A stretch of 64,000 nucleotides of DNA from Betaproteobacteria bacterium Ga0077523 (GTDB lineage: Bacteria > Pseudomonadota > Gammaproteobacteria > Burkholderiales > Ga0077523): contig LNDQ01000058.1 of NCBI GenBank assembly GCA_001464695.1, positions 21,228-85,227 on the forward strand. The letters run 5' to 3'. The notes beneath the pieces are model-generated. The model was not told the origin of the DNA, searched no databases, and saw nothing but the letters and a program-made list of their open reading frames with translations. Positions 1 through 7,925 of the stretch are shown here, piece by piece. The position numbers and the translations under genes were made by a program. Numbering within the stretch: position 1 is the first letter of the stretch; each line of letters starts with the position of its first letter.

Positions 1-1606
1 CGAGTGCATCCTCGTCGTTGAGCATCGTCTTCAGTATTTCGCCAGTGGACCGGCCCGGCCACCGCGCCAGCCGCTCGATCGCACTCGCCCGTGCCATTGC
101 CGACTGCGTTCGATCGGCGACGACCGCTCGCAACCGTGTCGGAGCATCCGCATCGCGCCGATCGTCGGTGTGGAAGGCGTCGGCGAAGCGCTGGAAGCCT
201 TCCGGCGTGCGACCGCCCCAGCTCTCGATCGCCGCCGCGGCCCACGCGGGCTTGCGGTCGCGGTGGCATTCCGTGCAAGGCTCGGGCACACCCATCGCCA
301 CTGCACGATCAGGCCGGGGAATCCGCATCGAATGATCGTGGCGCGGATCGACGACCATGTAGCGCCGCACCGGCATATGACAGGTCACGCATTCAGAACT
401 CTTCGAAGCGACCGGATGACGGTGATGACTCGCGGCGTCGTACTTCGTCGCGAGATGGCATTGCGTGCAGACGCCGTTGCCGGGCACTACGAGCTTCTGT
501 GAATGCGGTTCGTGGCAATCGCTGCAGGTGACACCCTTCGCGTTCATGCGGCTCTGGAGGAACGAGCCGTGGTTGTAGACTTCGTCGCGCATCTGACCAT
601 CCGGGAAATACAGATCCGGCTGCAACGTCGCCACCTGATGGGTGTCACCCAGCGGACGCCCGTGGATGCCCACATCGGCGAACTGCCCGCGCCGTGCATG
701 GCAGACTCCGCAGGTTTCGATCTCGCGCCGGCTTGCGCGCGGCGCGCTGCGTGCCGCATTGCCGCTGCCAGGGTCGATCGTCCACTTCGCGCCGCGACGT
801 TCGTCGAGCGCGATGGGCAATCCTTTGCCGGCTCCGGAGAAACGCTGCCATCCGTCAGCTTGCTTCGCCCATGCAACATGATTCGACCCGGGACCGTGGC
901 AGGACTCGCAATTCACGTCGATATCGGTCCACGAGGTCTTGAACGTGTCGGCTGCCGCATCGTAGTTCTTGCGCAGATTGGTCGAATGGCATCCGGCACA
1001 CTGGTAGTTCCAGTTCTGGTCGATGCCGGTCCAGTGCAGGCGGTCGCCGGCACGCAGCTTCTCGTTCGGATAGAGGTGGAACCAGCGCTGCCCGCCCTCG
1101 CTTTTCGGCCTCGTATCCCACGCCACGCCGAGCGCCTGCAGGCGGCCGTCCGGAAACTCGATCAGATATTGCTGCAGCGGCTGGAAACCGAAGGTGTAGC
1201 GGATCTCGAAATCGGCAAGCCTGCCATCGGGGCCGTCGGTGTTCACGAAGTAGCGGTCGTCACGGCGGAAGAACGTGCTGGTGATCCCGGCCTGCGTGAA
1301 CTTCGCGTTGTCGAAATTGCCGAGTACCGCAGCACCCGACGCCTCCTGCATCGCGAGGTCGTGGTGCGATCCGCGCCATGCCTGCGCCTCCTTGGCATGA
1401 CACGACGTGCAGTTCGCGCCGCCAACGAAGGTCGGCTCCGGCCGAGGCAGCGCAGGCGTTTCTCGCTGCTGAATCCACCATGCGGCTCCGATCGTCAGCG
1501 CAACGATCGCACCGAGTCCAACCCACAGGCTGACGCGGTTGCGAGCCGGCACCTCCGCCGCGACGGGTGTAGCCGCCACCGGCGGCTTGCGCGACTTGCG
1601 GCTCAC
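1..1606 (-). CDS. Multiheme (octaheme) c-type cytochrome, C-terminus missing
   Basis: Partial gene that runs off the left edge. Reading leftwards, residues 1-20 are basic and are followed by one hydrophobic segment (LWVGLGAIVALTIGAAWW), so the protein is probably anchored in the inner membrane with the haem part in the periplasm. Eight CxxCH haem-binding motifs are visible in order: CTSCH, CAGCH, CESCH, CGVCH, CSDCH, CTQCH, CVTCH and CTECH. The arrangement resembles the cytochrome c554/c-prime type multihaem proteins that carry TPR repeats after the haem region; the C-terminal part lies outside the window. I chose the GTG at 1606 because no in-frame ATG exists between it and the preceding gene, which ends at 1638; the start is therefore uncertain. 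It is the last visible gene of a leftward operon with a CoA-transferase. The electron donor or acceptor is not evident. Confidence 0.8.
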   Translation of the reverse strand, partial: MSRKSRKPPVAATPVAAEVPARNRVSLWVGLGAIVALTIGAAWWIQQRETPALPRPEPTFVGGANCTSCHAKEAQAWRGSHHDLAMQEASGAAVLGNFDNAKFTQAGITSTFFRRDDRYFVNTDGPDGRLADFEIRYTFGFQPLQQYLIEFPDGRLQALGVAWDTRPKSEGGQRWFHLYPNEKLRAGDRLHWTGIDQNWNYQCAGCHSTNLRKNYDAAADTFKTSWTDIDVNCESCHGPGSNHVAWAKQADGWQRFSGAGKGLPIALDERRGAKWTIDPGSGNAARSAPRASRREIETCGVCHARRGQFADVGIHGRPLGDTHQVATLQPDLYFPDGQMRDEVYNHGSFLQSRMNAKGVTCSDCHEPHSQKLVVPGNGVCTQCHLATKYDAASHHRHPVASKSSECVTCHMPVRRYMVVDPRHDHSMRIPRPDRAVAMGVPEPCTECHRDRKPAWAAAAIESWGGRTPEGFQRFADAFHTDDRRDADAPTRLRAVVADRTQSAMARASAIERLARWPGRSTGEILKTMLNDEDAL

Positions 1607-1637
1607 GACCCAGCCGATCGCGCTGGCTGCATCCCCT

Positions 1638-2363
1638 TCACGCCGCGAGCTGCGCCGCGAAACGCGGATAGGTCTCGGCGATCTCGCTGCGGATACGTCC
1701 GCGCAGCAACGTGAGCGTCGACGGATCCGGCGCCGGTGTCATCGGTACTTGTTCCGGGATATCCAGCGTGAACCCGGTGTTGTCGAGAATCTCTTCCACC
1801 GTATGACCCGGGTGAACGCTCTCAACGGCAAAGCGCTTGCGCGCGCGATCGAAGGCGAACACACCGAGCCCCGTCACCAGTTTCCAGGGGCCACCGGGGC
1901 GATACACGTTCGGCGGGCTCGAGCCCGGAGCACTGACGAAATCCACCTTCGGCACGAAGACCCGGCGCGTGTGTTCTTCGCGAAACAGGATCACGCGCGG
2001 CACCAGGAAATAGAGATAGGCCGAACCGAACGAGCCGGGCCAGCGCACATCGCCCGCCGGGTACTCACCCGTTCCCACCAGGTTGATGTTGGCCTCCCCG
2101 TCGATCTGGCCGCCGCCGAGAAAGAACGCATCGACGCGACCCTGGGCGGCGAGATCGAAGGTCTCCACGCCACCGTTGGTGAAGCTGTTGTGGCGCTGCG
2201 AGCCGAGCACGTTCACGCGCAGCGCGCCGTCCGTGCGGGCTCGAACCAACAGTGCGGCGGCACCCGGGATCGGCGATGCGGCGCCGACGATCACATGGCG
2301 GCAACCTTCGAGCAGGCGCGCGATGGCGGTGATCAGCAGTTCCGAACGGTTGAACGGTTCCAT
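1638..2363 (-). CDS. CoA-transferase subunit beta (glutaconate CoA-transferase/IpdB type)
   Basis: A 241-residue protein of the family I CoA-transferase fold, resembling the B subunits of glutaconate CoA-transferase and of IpdAB, the steroid ring-opening CoA hydrolase. The Gly-rich stretch FFLGGGQIDGEANIN and the region around GGVETFDLAAQGRVDAFF are typical of this subunit. The ATG at 2363 (MEPFNRSELL) overlaps the stop of the alpha subunit in an ATGA arrangement, which implies translational coupling and a 1:1 complex; an upstream in-frame ATG at 2405 lies inside the alpha gene and is less likely. It probably acts on a ring-cleavage or dicarboxylic acyl-CoA in the cytoplasm. The substrate cannot be read from sequence. 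Confidence 0.85.
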   Translation of the reverse strand: MEPFNRSELLITAIARLLEGCRHVIVGAASPIPGAAALLVRARTDGALRVNVLGSQRHNSFTNGGVETFDLAAQGRVDAFFLGGGQIDGEANINLVGTGEYPAGDVRWPGSFGSAYLYFLVPRVILFREEHTRRVFVPKVDFVSAPGSSPPNVYRPGGPWKLVTGLGVFAFDRARKRFAVESVHPGHTVEEILDNTGFTLDIPEQVPMTPAPDPSTLTLLRGRIRSEIAETYPRFAAQLAA

Positions 2364-3166
2364 CACGCCGTGACCGTATCCGCCTGCAGCCACTGGTCGA
2401 GCCATTCCCGGAATCCCGATTCGGTCCGCGCCATGGCAGCGTAGCGGCCGACCGCCGCCTCGTCGCGGGCGTAGTGACCGACGAACTTGAGCGGTTTCGC
2501 GCCACCGGGCGCAAGTGCCACGTGCGTGACGTAGATCGCCGGAATCACACCGGCCGCCCTGGATTCGTCGCCCATCAGATCATCGTCGGTCATGGCTTCC
2601 ACCGTGACCAGCGACCGCTGCGATGCGTGAGCGATCGTGAGCAGGTCACGCTGGCGGCCGATCCAGACGTTCCCGTGGCGATCCGCCAGGGGTGCGTGGA
2701 ACAGGCCGAAATCCGGACGGATGGCCGGCAGCAGCACGATCGGATCATCGGCGCCGAACGGATTGTCGATCACTTTCCAGTCGGGCCGATGGCGCACGAG
2801 GTCGGTGCCGATCAATCCGCGCAGCGGCATGAAGGGCAGGCCCTTCTGGCCGGCCTGCAGCGCGGCATGGATGGCGGGGCAGGTGGAATCCAGCACCCGG
2901 ATCGTGCCCGCCTTGAGCGCCGCCGCGAACCGCGGTGCGGTACCGAATTCGCCGAGAGTCACGGCCGAAGTCTCGATGGATCGCACGCAGCCCGCCCCGA
3001 TGAGTACGTCCGCCTGCATGCCGCTGATCGGCACCCCCACCAGATCGAGGTCGCGCACGCCACGGCGCACGAGTTCGCGCGTCACAGCCATCGCGACACC
3101 GACCGAATCCTGCGCCAGCGCGACCGTCGCGCCGTCGGGAATGGCGGCGGCAAGCCGGGCGATCAT
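2363..3166 (-). CDS. CoA-transferase subunit alpha (glutaconate CoA-transferase/IpdA type)
   Basis: A 267-residue protein, partner of the beta subunit immediately downstream. It begins MIARLAAAIPDGATVAL, the usual opening of subunit A (a short helix followed by the G-A-T-V strand), and carries the PISGMQADVLIGAG segment near residues 50-65, a region of this subunit that contacts CoA in known structures. The ATG at 3166 overlaps the stop of the NIPSNAP gene (ATGA), and its own stop overlaps the beta subunit start, so three genes are translationally coupled. The reading frame stays open far upstream into the NIPSNAP gene, but that extension is in a different frame from NIPSNAP and has no family similarity, so I discard it. 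Confidence 0.85.
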   Translation of the reverse strand: MIARLAAAIPDGATVALAQDSVGVAMAVTRELVRRGVRDLDLVGVPISGMQADVLIGAGCVRSIETSAVTLGEFGTAPRFAAALKAGTIRVLDSTCPAIHAALQAGQKGLPFMPLRGLIGTDLVRHRPDWKVIDNPFGADDPIVLLPAIRPDFGLFHAPLADRHGNVWIGRQRDLLTIAHASQRSLVTVEAMTDDDLMGDESRAAGVIPAIYVTHVALAPGGAKPLKFVGHYARDEAAVGRYAAMARTESGFREWLDQWLQADTVTA

Positions 3167-3492
3167 CCCTTGCGTTCCGGCATCGTGAAGAACGACGTGG
3201 GTCGGAGGATCTTGTTCTCCATGCTGTCGAGCAGTGGCATGGCCTTCGCGATGAATGCGCCCCAGGCCGGATCGGCGGCTAGCTTGTTGCGGCGTTCCTC
3301 GCGATCGGCGAGGCTCGCATAGGCCCACATGTGCACCACCTGTGACAGAGGCCCGATGTCGTTGGAGGAATACCAACCGACGTTGTGGCCCAGGTACTTC
3401 AACTGCAGCGGGTAGGCCTCGGCCTCGTAGAGCTTGAGGTACTCGGCAAGTTTGCCCGGCTTCACGGCGTAGGTACGGTGATCGACGATCAT
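3163..3492 (-). CDS. NIPSNAP family protein
   Basis: A 109-residue protein with the ferredoxin-like alpha+beta barrel pattern of the NIPSNAP family: an N-terminal strand MIVDHRTYAVKPGKL, the conserved LGHNVGWYSSNDIGPLSQVV region and a conserved VHMWAYASLADREERR helix. The start is well supported by a strong purine-rich ribosome-binding site (GGGGGAG) just before the ATG at 3492. It is the first gene of the coupled CoA-transferase operon. Bacterial NIPSNAP genes are often found beside acyl-CoA catabolic genes, but their biochemical role is unknown; the placement suggests an accessory role in handling the same acyl-CoA or acid. Confidence 0.8.
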   Translation of the reverse strand: MIVDHRTYAVKPGKLAEYLKLYEAEAYPLQLKYLGHNVGWYSSNDIGPLSQVVHMWAYASLADREERRNKLAADPAWGAFIAKAMPLLDSMENKILRPTSFFTMPERKG

Positions 3493-3554
3493 TGCTCCCC
3501 CCTGGATGGATTGTCGTTGTGGCGAACGCGCGAAGGTTACACCGTCGCGCGGAC

Positions 3555-3591
3555 GACAAAAAACCCCGGCACCTTGCGGACGCCGGGGTTT
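3555..3591 (-). terminator. Rho-independent terminator of the OmpA-domain gene
   Basis: A 10-bp perfect stem (AAACCCCGGC / GCCGGGGTTT, 3561-3570 with 3582-3591) has an 11-nt loop. Read leftwards, it is followed by a run of T. It lies 20 bases after the stop of the leftward OmpA gene. Confidence 0.8.
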
Positions 3592-3610
3592 CGCCGGAGC
3601 AACCGGACGA

Positions 3611-4858
3611 TCATTGCACCTTGAGGTTGTACTCCTTCAAGGTCGCGACCACTTCGACCCGCCGATCGCGCTGCAGGCAATCGATCAGCGCATCGCGCTT
3701 CAACCCCTTGCAGTCGTCCGGCGTCGACAGCGGGGCGGCCTTGCCGCGCCCGACCACCGTGAGCTTGTACGGCGGCACGCCCTTGTCCATCAGGTACCCG
3801 GCCACCGCCCATGCGCGCTTCTCGGAAAGCTGCTGGTTGTATTCCTCGGTGCCGATACGGTCGGTGTAACCGTGCACGATGAGGCGATCGTAGGGCGCGT
3901 CCTTCAACTTGTCCCCGATCTCGTCGAGCTTCGCCTTGATCTCGTCGGTGAGCTCGTACTTGTCGAATTCGAACTGGCCCTTTTCGTCCATGTTGAACGT
4001 CGCCGGCAACGTACCGCCCAGGGTCTGGAGTTTTTCGTCCTGGTCGATCACCACGCGGTTGGCGGCGGTCTCGACGCGCCCACGACGCTCGGCCTCGAGG
4101 GCGGCCGCTTCGTCGCGTTCGCGCTGTGCGCGCGCCAGTGCCTCGCTCGTGGCGTCCTGGTCGCTGCCGCCTGCGCCTTTCGCTCCCGCGGCGCCTGCCG
4201 CACCGGCAGCACCAGCGCCACCTGCGGCTGCACCGCTGGTCCCGGCACCGCCGGCACCCTTGCCTGTCCCTGCAACGTCGGTGTCGCCACCCGCGCCCTT
4301 GCGTGCGCCCGCGGCTCCGGCCCCGGCACCAGCCCCGGCACCAGCCCCGGCACCAGCCCCGGCCGCACCGGCTGCGGTCGAAGCGGCGCCCGGCTTGTTG
4401 CCGCCGCCAGCCGCCGCGCTGCTCGATCCGGTGGAACCGGCTGCACCCGCCGCACCGCCCGCGCCTGCCGCGTTCGACCCTGCCCCACCCGCACCTGCCG
4501 TGCCGGCCCCAGCCGCACCCGCGGCGCCGCCGGAGCGTCCACCGGCTCCAGCTGCACCTCCGGCGTCAGCGCCCGAGCCATCCGCTCCGGAAGCATTCGC
4601 ACCCACGGCATTCGCATCCGCGGGCCACAGCGGGGTCACGTCGCCATCGGCTGCGTTGGTTTTCTTCACCGTCGGTCCGGACGAACCACTGGTGCCACCG
4701 GCACCCGTGGTGCTGCTACCGGTTGAACCGCTCTGTCCAGCGGTCTTGGAACCTGCGGCCGTCGCCGAACTCTGACCGGTGTTGCCCGCTGCCTTCGTCG
4801 GTGCGACACCGACCAGCGAGCGCGTGCAGGCCCCGAGTCGGGTCGTTGCGTGCGTCAT
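3611..4858 (-). CDS. OmpA-family peptidoglycan-binding protein with long Gly/Ala-rich linker
   Basis: A 415-residue protein. The last ~130 residues are a clear OmpA C-terminal domain (FEFDKYELTDEIKAKLDEIG, then IVHGYTDRIGTEEYNQQLSEKRA), which binds peptidoglycan in the periplasm through an Asp and an Arg of this region. Before it is a short charged helix (RAQRERDEAAALEAERRGR) and about 200 residues of Gly/Ala/Ser low complexity. The start at 4858 is chosen because AAGGAGG sits 8 bases upstream. With this start there is no hydrophobic signal peptide, only an isolated LGAC at residues 8-11, so the export route is unclear and a 5' sequence error or a misplaced start is possible. It is a single gene with its own terminator, divergent from dsbD. 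Confidence 0.8.
   Translation of the reverse strand: MTHATTRLGACTRSLVGVAPTKAAGNTGQSSATAAGSKTAGQSGSTGSSTTGAGGTSGSSGPTVKKTNAADGDVTPLWPADANAVGANASGADGSGADAGGAAGAGGRSGGAAGAAGAGTAGAGGAGSNAAGAGGAAGAAGSTGSSSAAAGGGNKPGAASTAAGAAGAGAGAGAGAGAGAGAAGARKGAGGDTDVAGTGKGAGGAGTSGAAAGGAGAAGAAGAAGAKGAGGSDQDATSEALARAQRERDEAAALEAERRGRVETAANRVVIDQDEKLQTLGGTLPATFNMDEKGQFEFDKYELTDEIKAKLDEIGDKLKDAPYDRLIVHGYTDRIGTEEYNQQLSEKRAWAVAGYLMDKGVPPYKLTVVGRGKAAPLSTPDDCKGLKRDALIDCLQRDRRVEVVATLKEYNLKVQ
4321..4368. repeat. 12-bp tandem repeat inside the OmpA linker
   Basis: Three exact copies of CCCCGGCACCAG followed by a degenerate fourth copy. They encode alternating Gly-Ala in the leftward OmpA gene. Length change by slippage in steps of 12 bases would keep the frame. 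Confidence 0.75.
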
Positions 4859-5112
4859 GGTTCTATCCTCCTTCGTCAACTGCGCCATTAGTCCTGAACC
4901 TTCGTCATCGGTTCCCTTTGCGGGAATCTTGAGAGCAATTCGTCGCCGAAACCCGACGCTGCACTCGATCGCGGATTCGATACGAGTATTCTGCATTCGC
5001 AGCCGCGAACAGGCGAAACAAATTTCGTCGATCGCGGAGCAAGCGAGCGCAGTGGCAATGGCATGCCGGGTCGAATCGGGCGGGAGAGTCGCGTGCTAAC
5101 CTCTCGCGCCAC

Positions 5113-7266
5113 ATGATCCGCCTCCTTCTCGCCGGATTGCTGCTGTTGCCGGCGGCAGCGTCCATCGGCGCCCCGCTCGACGTGCCCCATGCGCGCGTCG
5201 AACTCGTCGCCGCGCAGACATCGGTTCGACCCGGTCAGCCCTTGCTGGTCGCGCTGCGCATCGCCCACGAGGACGGTTGGCATACGTATTGGAAGAATCC
5301 AGGCGATTCGGGCATGCCGACGCGCATCTCGTGGACGCTGCCGCCAGGATTCGCGGCGGGGCCGATCCTGTGGCCGGTGCCCGATCGCATCCCGGTCGGC
5401 CCGCTCACCAACATCGGTTATCACGGTGAACTGCTGCTGTTGACCGAGATTGCGACACCCCGGGCTCTCCCGGCCACGGCTCCCGTGCGCATCGAAGCGA
5501 AGGCCGAGTGGCTCATCTGCAAGGAGGTTTGCTTGCCCGGCGGGGCCACACTCGCGCTCGATCTGCCGGCCGGCGACGGCGCGCCCGACGCGCACTGGTC
5601 GCAGCGATTGCACGAAGCTCGCGCGGCCGTGCCGCAGCCCTTGCAGGGATGGCAGGCGACAGCCGGCCCTACCAACGATCATGTCGTGCTGCGCCTGAAG
5701 CCGCCAGCCGCGACGCAACCGACCCTCGAGCGGCTGACCTTTCACCCCGACGACACCGAGATCATCGACTATCCGTCACCGCAGACGCTGGTGCGAGAGA
5801 CGGACGGCAGCTATCGCCTGGAGCTCACCGCAGCACCAGCTTTCAAGGGAAATATTGCCGCGCTGACAGGTTTGATCGTCGCCGAACCCGGGTTGGATGC
5901 GAGCGGCAACCTGCCCGCAGCCACCATCTCGGTCGGGTGGCCAGGCGGTGCGCCGACGGCGCGCGCCAGCCCTCCAGCCGCGGCCATGGATGCCGCCCAG
6001 ATCGCCACCGCGGCCAAGGGCTCGGACGCCGATCGCCTCGGACTGACTCTCGCCCTGGCGTTCGCGTTCCTGGGCGGTCTCGTGCTCAATCTCATGCCCT
6101 GCGTGTTTCCGGTGGTATCGATCAAGGTCCTCGGTTTCGCACAGGAGGCCCACGGCAGCGCGCAACGCCTGCGCGCTCACGGCCTGGCGTTCGCCGCAGG
6201 CATCGTGGTGTGTTTCTGGATCGTCGCGGGCACATTGATCGCGTTGCGCGCCAGCGGCCATGCGCTCGGCTGGGGCTATCAGCTGCAGTCGCCGCCGATC
6301 GTCGCGGGTCTCGCAACGCTGTTCTTCGTGCTCGGCCTCAACCTGAGCGGCGTCTTCGAGTGGGGCCTGCGCTTGCAGGCGGCCGCGGGCAGCGCGTCGG
6401 ATCGCGGCGGACTGCCTGGGGCCTTCTTTGCCGGCTTGCTCGCGACGGTGGTCGCGGCACCATGCACGGCGCCGTTCATGGGCGCAGCCCTGGGCTATGC
6501 ACTGACTCAGTCGGCGATACAGGCGATGCTCGTGTTCACGGCGCTCGCCGCGGGGATGGCAGCGCCGTACGTGGCGCTGTCGTTCCAGCCGGCACTGGTG
6601 CGCTGGCTGCCGCGCCCGGGCCGCTGGATGGAAACGTTCAAGCAGGTGCTGGCGTTTCCGCTGTATCTCACCGCGGTATGGCTCGTGTGGGTCCTCGGCG
6701 AGCAGCTCGGCGTGGGGGCCGCAGCGCGCCTGCTCGCCGCGCTGGTGTTGGTGGCAGCCGCGCTGTGGGCATGGAATCGTTTCCGCATTTCGGCTCATGG
6801 CTTGCCGCGGGCACTCGCGATGTTCGCGGCTATCGCCCTGCTCGCGGCCGCTGCCCTGTTCGGCTGGCCGGCGGGTGCGCCGCAGGCCGCAACGGTCGAC
6901 GCCTCGGGCCGCTGGCTCCCGTACACCGACGCGGCCTTGAGCGCCGAGCGCGAACGCGGCCGTCCCGTCTTCGTCGACTTCACCGCAGCATGGTGTGTCA
7001 CGTGCCAGGTGAACAAACGCCTCGTGCTGGAGTCCGACGCGGTGCGGCGCGCCTTCGCCGACCGCGGTGCGACGCGCCTGCGGGCGGACTGGACCAATCG
7101 CGACGCCCACATCACCGAAGCTCTGGCGCGGCTGGGCCGCAACGGCGTGCCGGTTTACGCGGTCTATTCGACGGCGCCAGGCAGCACCCCGGAGTTGTTG
7201 CCGGAGCTCCTGACTTCCGACATCGTGGTACGCGCGCTCGAGCGCGCGGCTGCTGGCAAACCGTAG
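5113..7266 (+). CDS. dsbD: Protein-disulfide reductase DsbD family (ScsB-like)
   Basis: A 717-residue inner-membrane thiol transporter that passes electrons from cytoplasmic thioredoxin to the periplasm. After a signal peptide (MIRLLLAGLLLLPAAASIGA) there is a large periplasmic N-terminal domain (to about residue 290). Then comes the eight-helix CcdA-like core with the two redox cysteines in NLMPCVFPVVS and VAAPCTAPFMGAALG. Last is a C-terminal thioredoxin-like domain with AAWCVTCQVNKR (CxxC). It is longer than E. coli DsbD (565) because of the enlarged N-terminal domain, which is typical of ScsB-like members. The gene directly downstream encodes a periplasmic redoxin, a likely electron acceptor. 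The ATG at 5113 opens straight into the signal peptide. Confidence 0.9.
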   Translation: MIRLLLAGLLLLPAAASIGAPLDVPHARVELVAAQTSVRPGQPLLVALRIAHEDGWHTYWKNPGDSGMPTRISWTLPPGFAAGPILWPVPDRIPVGPLTNIGYHGELLLLTEIATPRALPATAPVRIEAKAEWLICKEVCLPGGATLALDLPAGDGAPDAHWSQRLHEARAAVPQPLQGWQATAGPTNDHVVLRLKPPAATQPTLERLTFHPDDTEIIDYPSPQTLVRETDGSYRLELTAAPAFKGNIAALTGLIVAEPGLDASGNLPAATISVGWPGGAPTARASPPAAAMDAAQIATAAKGSDADRLGLTLALAFAFLGGLVLNLMPCVFPVVSIKVLGFAQEAHGSAQRLRAHGLAFAAGIVVCFWIVAGTLIALRASGHALGWGYQLQSPPIVAGLATLFFVLGLNLSGVFEWGLRLQAAAGSASDRGGLPGAFFAGLLATVVAAPCTAPFMGAALGYALTQSAIQAMLVFTALAAGMAAPYVALSFQPALVRWLPRPGRWMETFKQVLAFPLYLTAVWLVWVLGEQLGVGAAARLLAALVLVAAALWAWNRFRISAHGLPRALAMFAAIALLAAAALFGWPAGAPQAATVDASGRWLPYTDAALSAERERGRPVFVDFTAAWCVTCQVNKRLVLESDAVRRAFADRGATRLRADWTNRDAHITEALARLGRNGVPVYAVYSTAPGSTPELLPELLTSDIVVRALERAAAGKP

Positions 7267-7288
7267 TTCCTGCAGGAAAGGACCCTCC

Positions 7289-7891
7289 ATGAAGAAATTA
7301 CTGCGCGCGGTAGTGCTGATGTTCGTGGCAGCCAGTCCGGCGGCTTTCGCCAATGCCGTGCCGGGCAAGCCGGCCAACGACTTCACGCTGAAGGACGTGA
7401 CCGGCAAGACCGTCCACCTCGCCGACTACAAGGGCAAGTACGTGGTGCTGGAATGGTTCAACCAGGGTTGCCCGTTCGTGCAGAAGCACTACGAGAGCGG
7501 CAACATGCAGAACCTGCAGAAGACCTACACCGGCAAAGGCGTGGTGTGGCTCGCGATCAGTTCCACCAATCCGAAGAGCGGCGACTATCGCGACCCGCAG
7601 GGCGCACAGGGTGTCATGCGCGACTGGAAGATGAATCCGACCGCGTTCGTGCTGGACGAGGACGGCACCGTCGGACGCACGTGGGGTGCGCGCGCCACGC
7701 CGCACATGTTCGTGGTGGATCCGGCCGGCAAGGTGATCTACGCCGGTGCCATCGACGACAAGGCCACCTGGCGCCAGGAGGACGTGCGTAGTGCGAAGAA
7801 CTACGTCGCCACCGCGCTCGACGAAGCCATGGCCGGCAAGCCGGTGACCACGGCCAATACGGCGGCGTACGGTTGCTCGGTAAAATACTGA
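7289..7891 (+). CDS. Periplasmic thioredoxin-fold redoxin (AhpC/TSA-like)
   Basis: A 200-residue exported protein with signal peptide MKKLLRAVVLMFVAASPAAFA and a redoxin domain (PANDFTLKDVTGKTVHLADYKGKYVVLEWF). The active-site loop reads NQGCPFVQKHY: one cysteine followed by Pro-Phe-Val, so the resolving cysteine of a CxxC pair is absent. The later TPHMFVVDPAGKVIYAGAID holds the conserved cis-Pro region. A second cysteine lies three residues from the C-terminus (YGCSVKY) and could act as resolving thiol. It starts 22 bases after dsbD behind a good ribosome-binding site (AGGAAAGGA), so the two are probably co-transcribed and DsbD may reduce it. The substrate is not known. Confidence 0.85.
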   Translation: MKKLLRAVVLMFVAASPAAFANAVPGKPANDFTLKDVTGKTVHLADYKGKYVVLEWFNQGCPFVQKHYESGNMQNLQKTYTGKGVVWLAISSTNPKSGDYRDPQGAQGVMRDWKMNPTAFVLDEDGTVGRTWGARATPHMFVVDPAGKVIYAGAIDDKATWRQEDVRSAKNYVATALDEAMAGKPVTTANTAAYGCSVKY

Positions 7892-7925
7892 AAGCCAGGA
7901 CACAGGAATCGAAGCGCGTTCCGGA

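Noticed and set aside
503..1714. A 403-codon + strand frame opposite the multihaem cytochrome
   Set aside because: The eight CxxCH motifs on the - strand show the real frame.
4321..4368. A CRISPR-like repeat array
   Set aside because: 12-bp units without spacers, in frame inside a Gly/Ala linker; simple tandem repeat.
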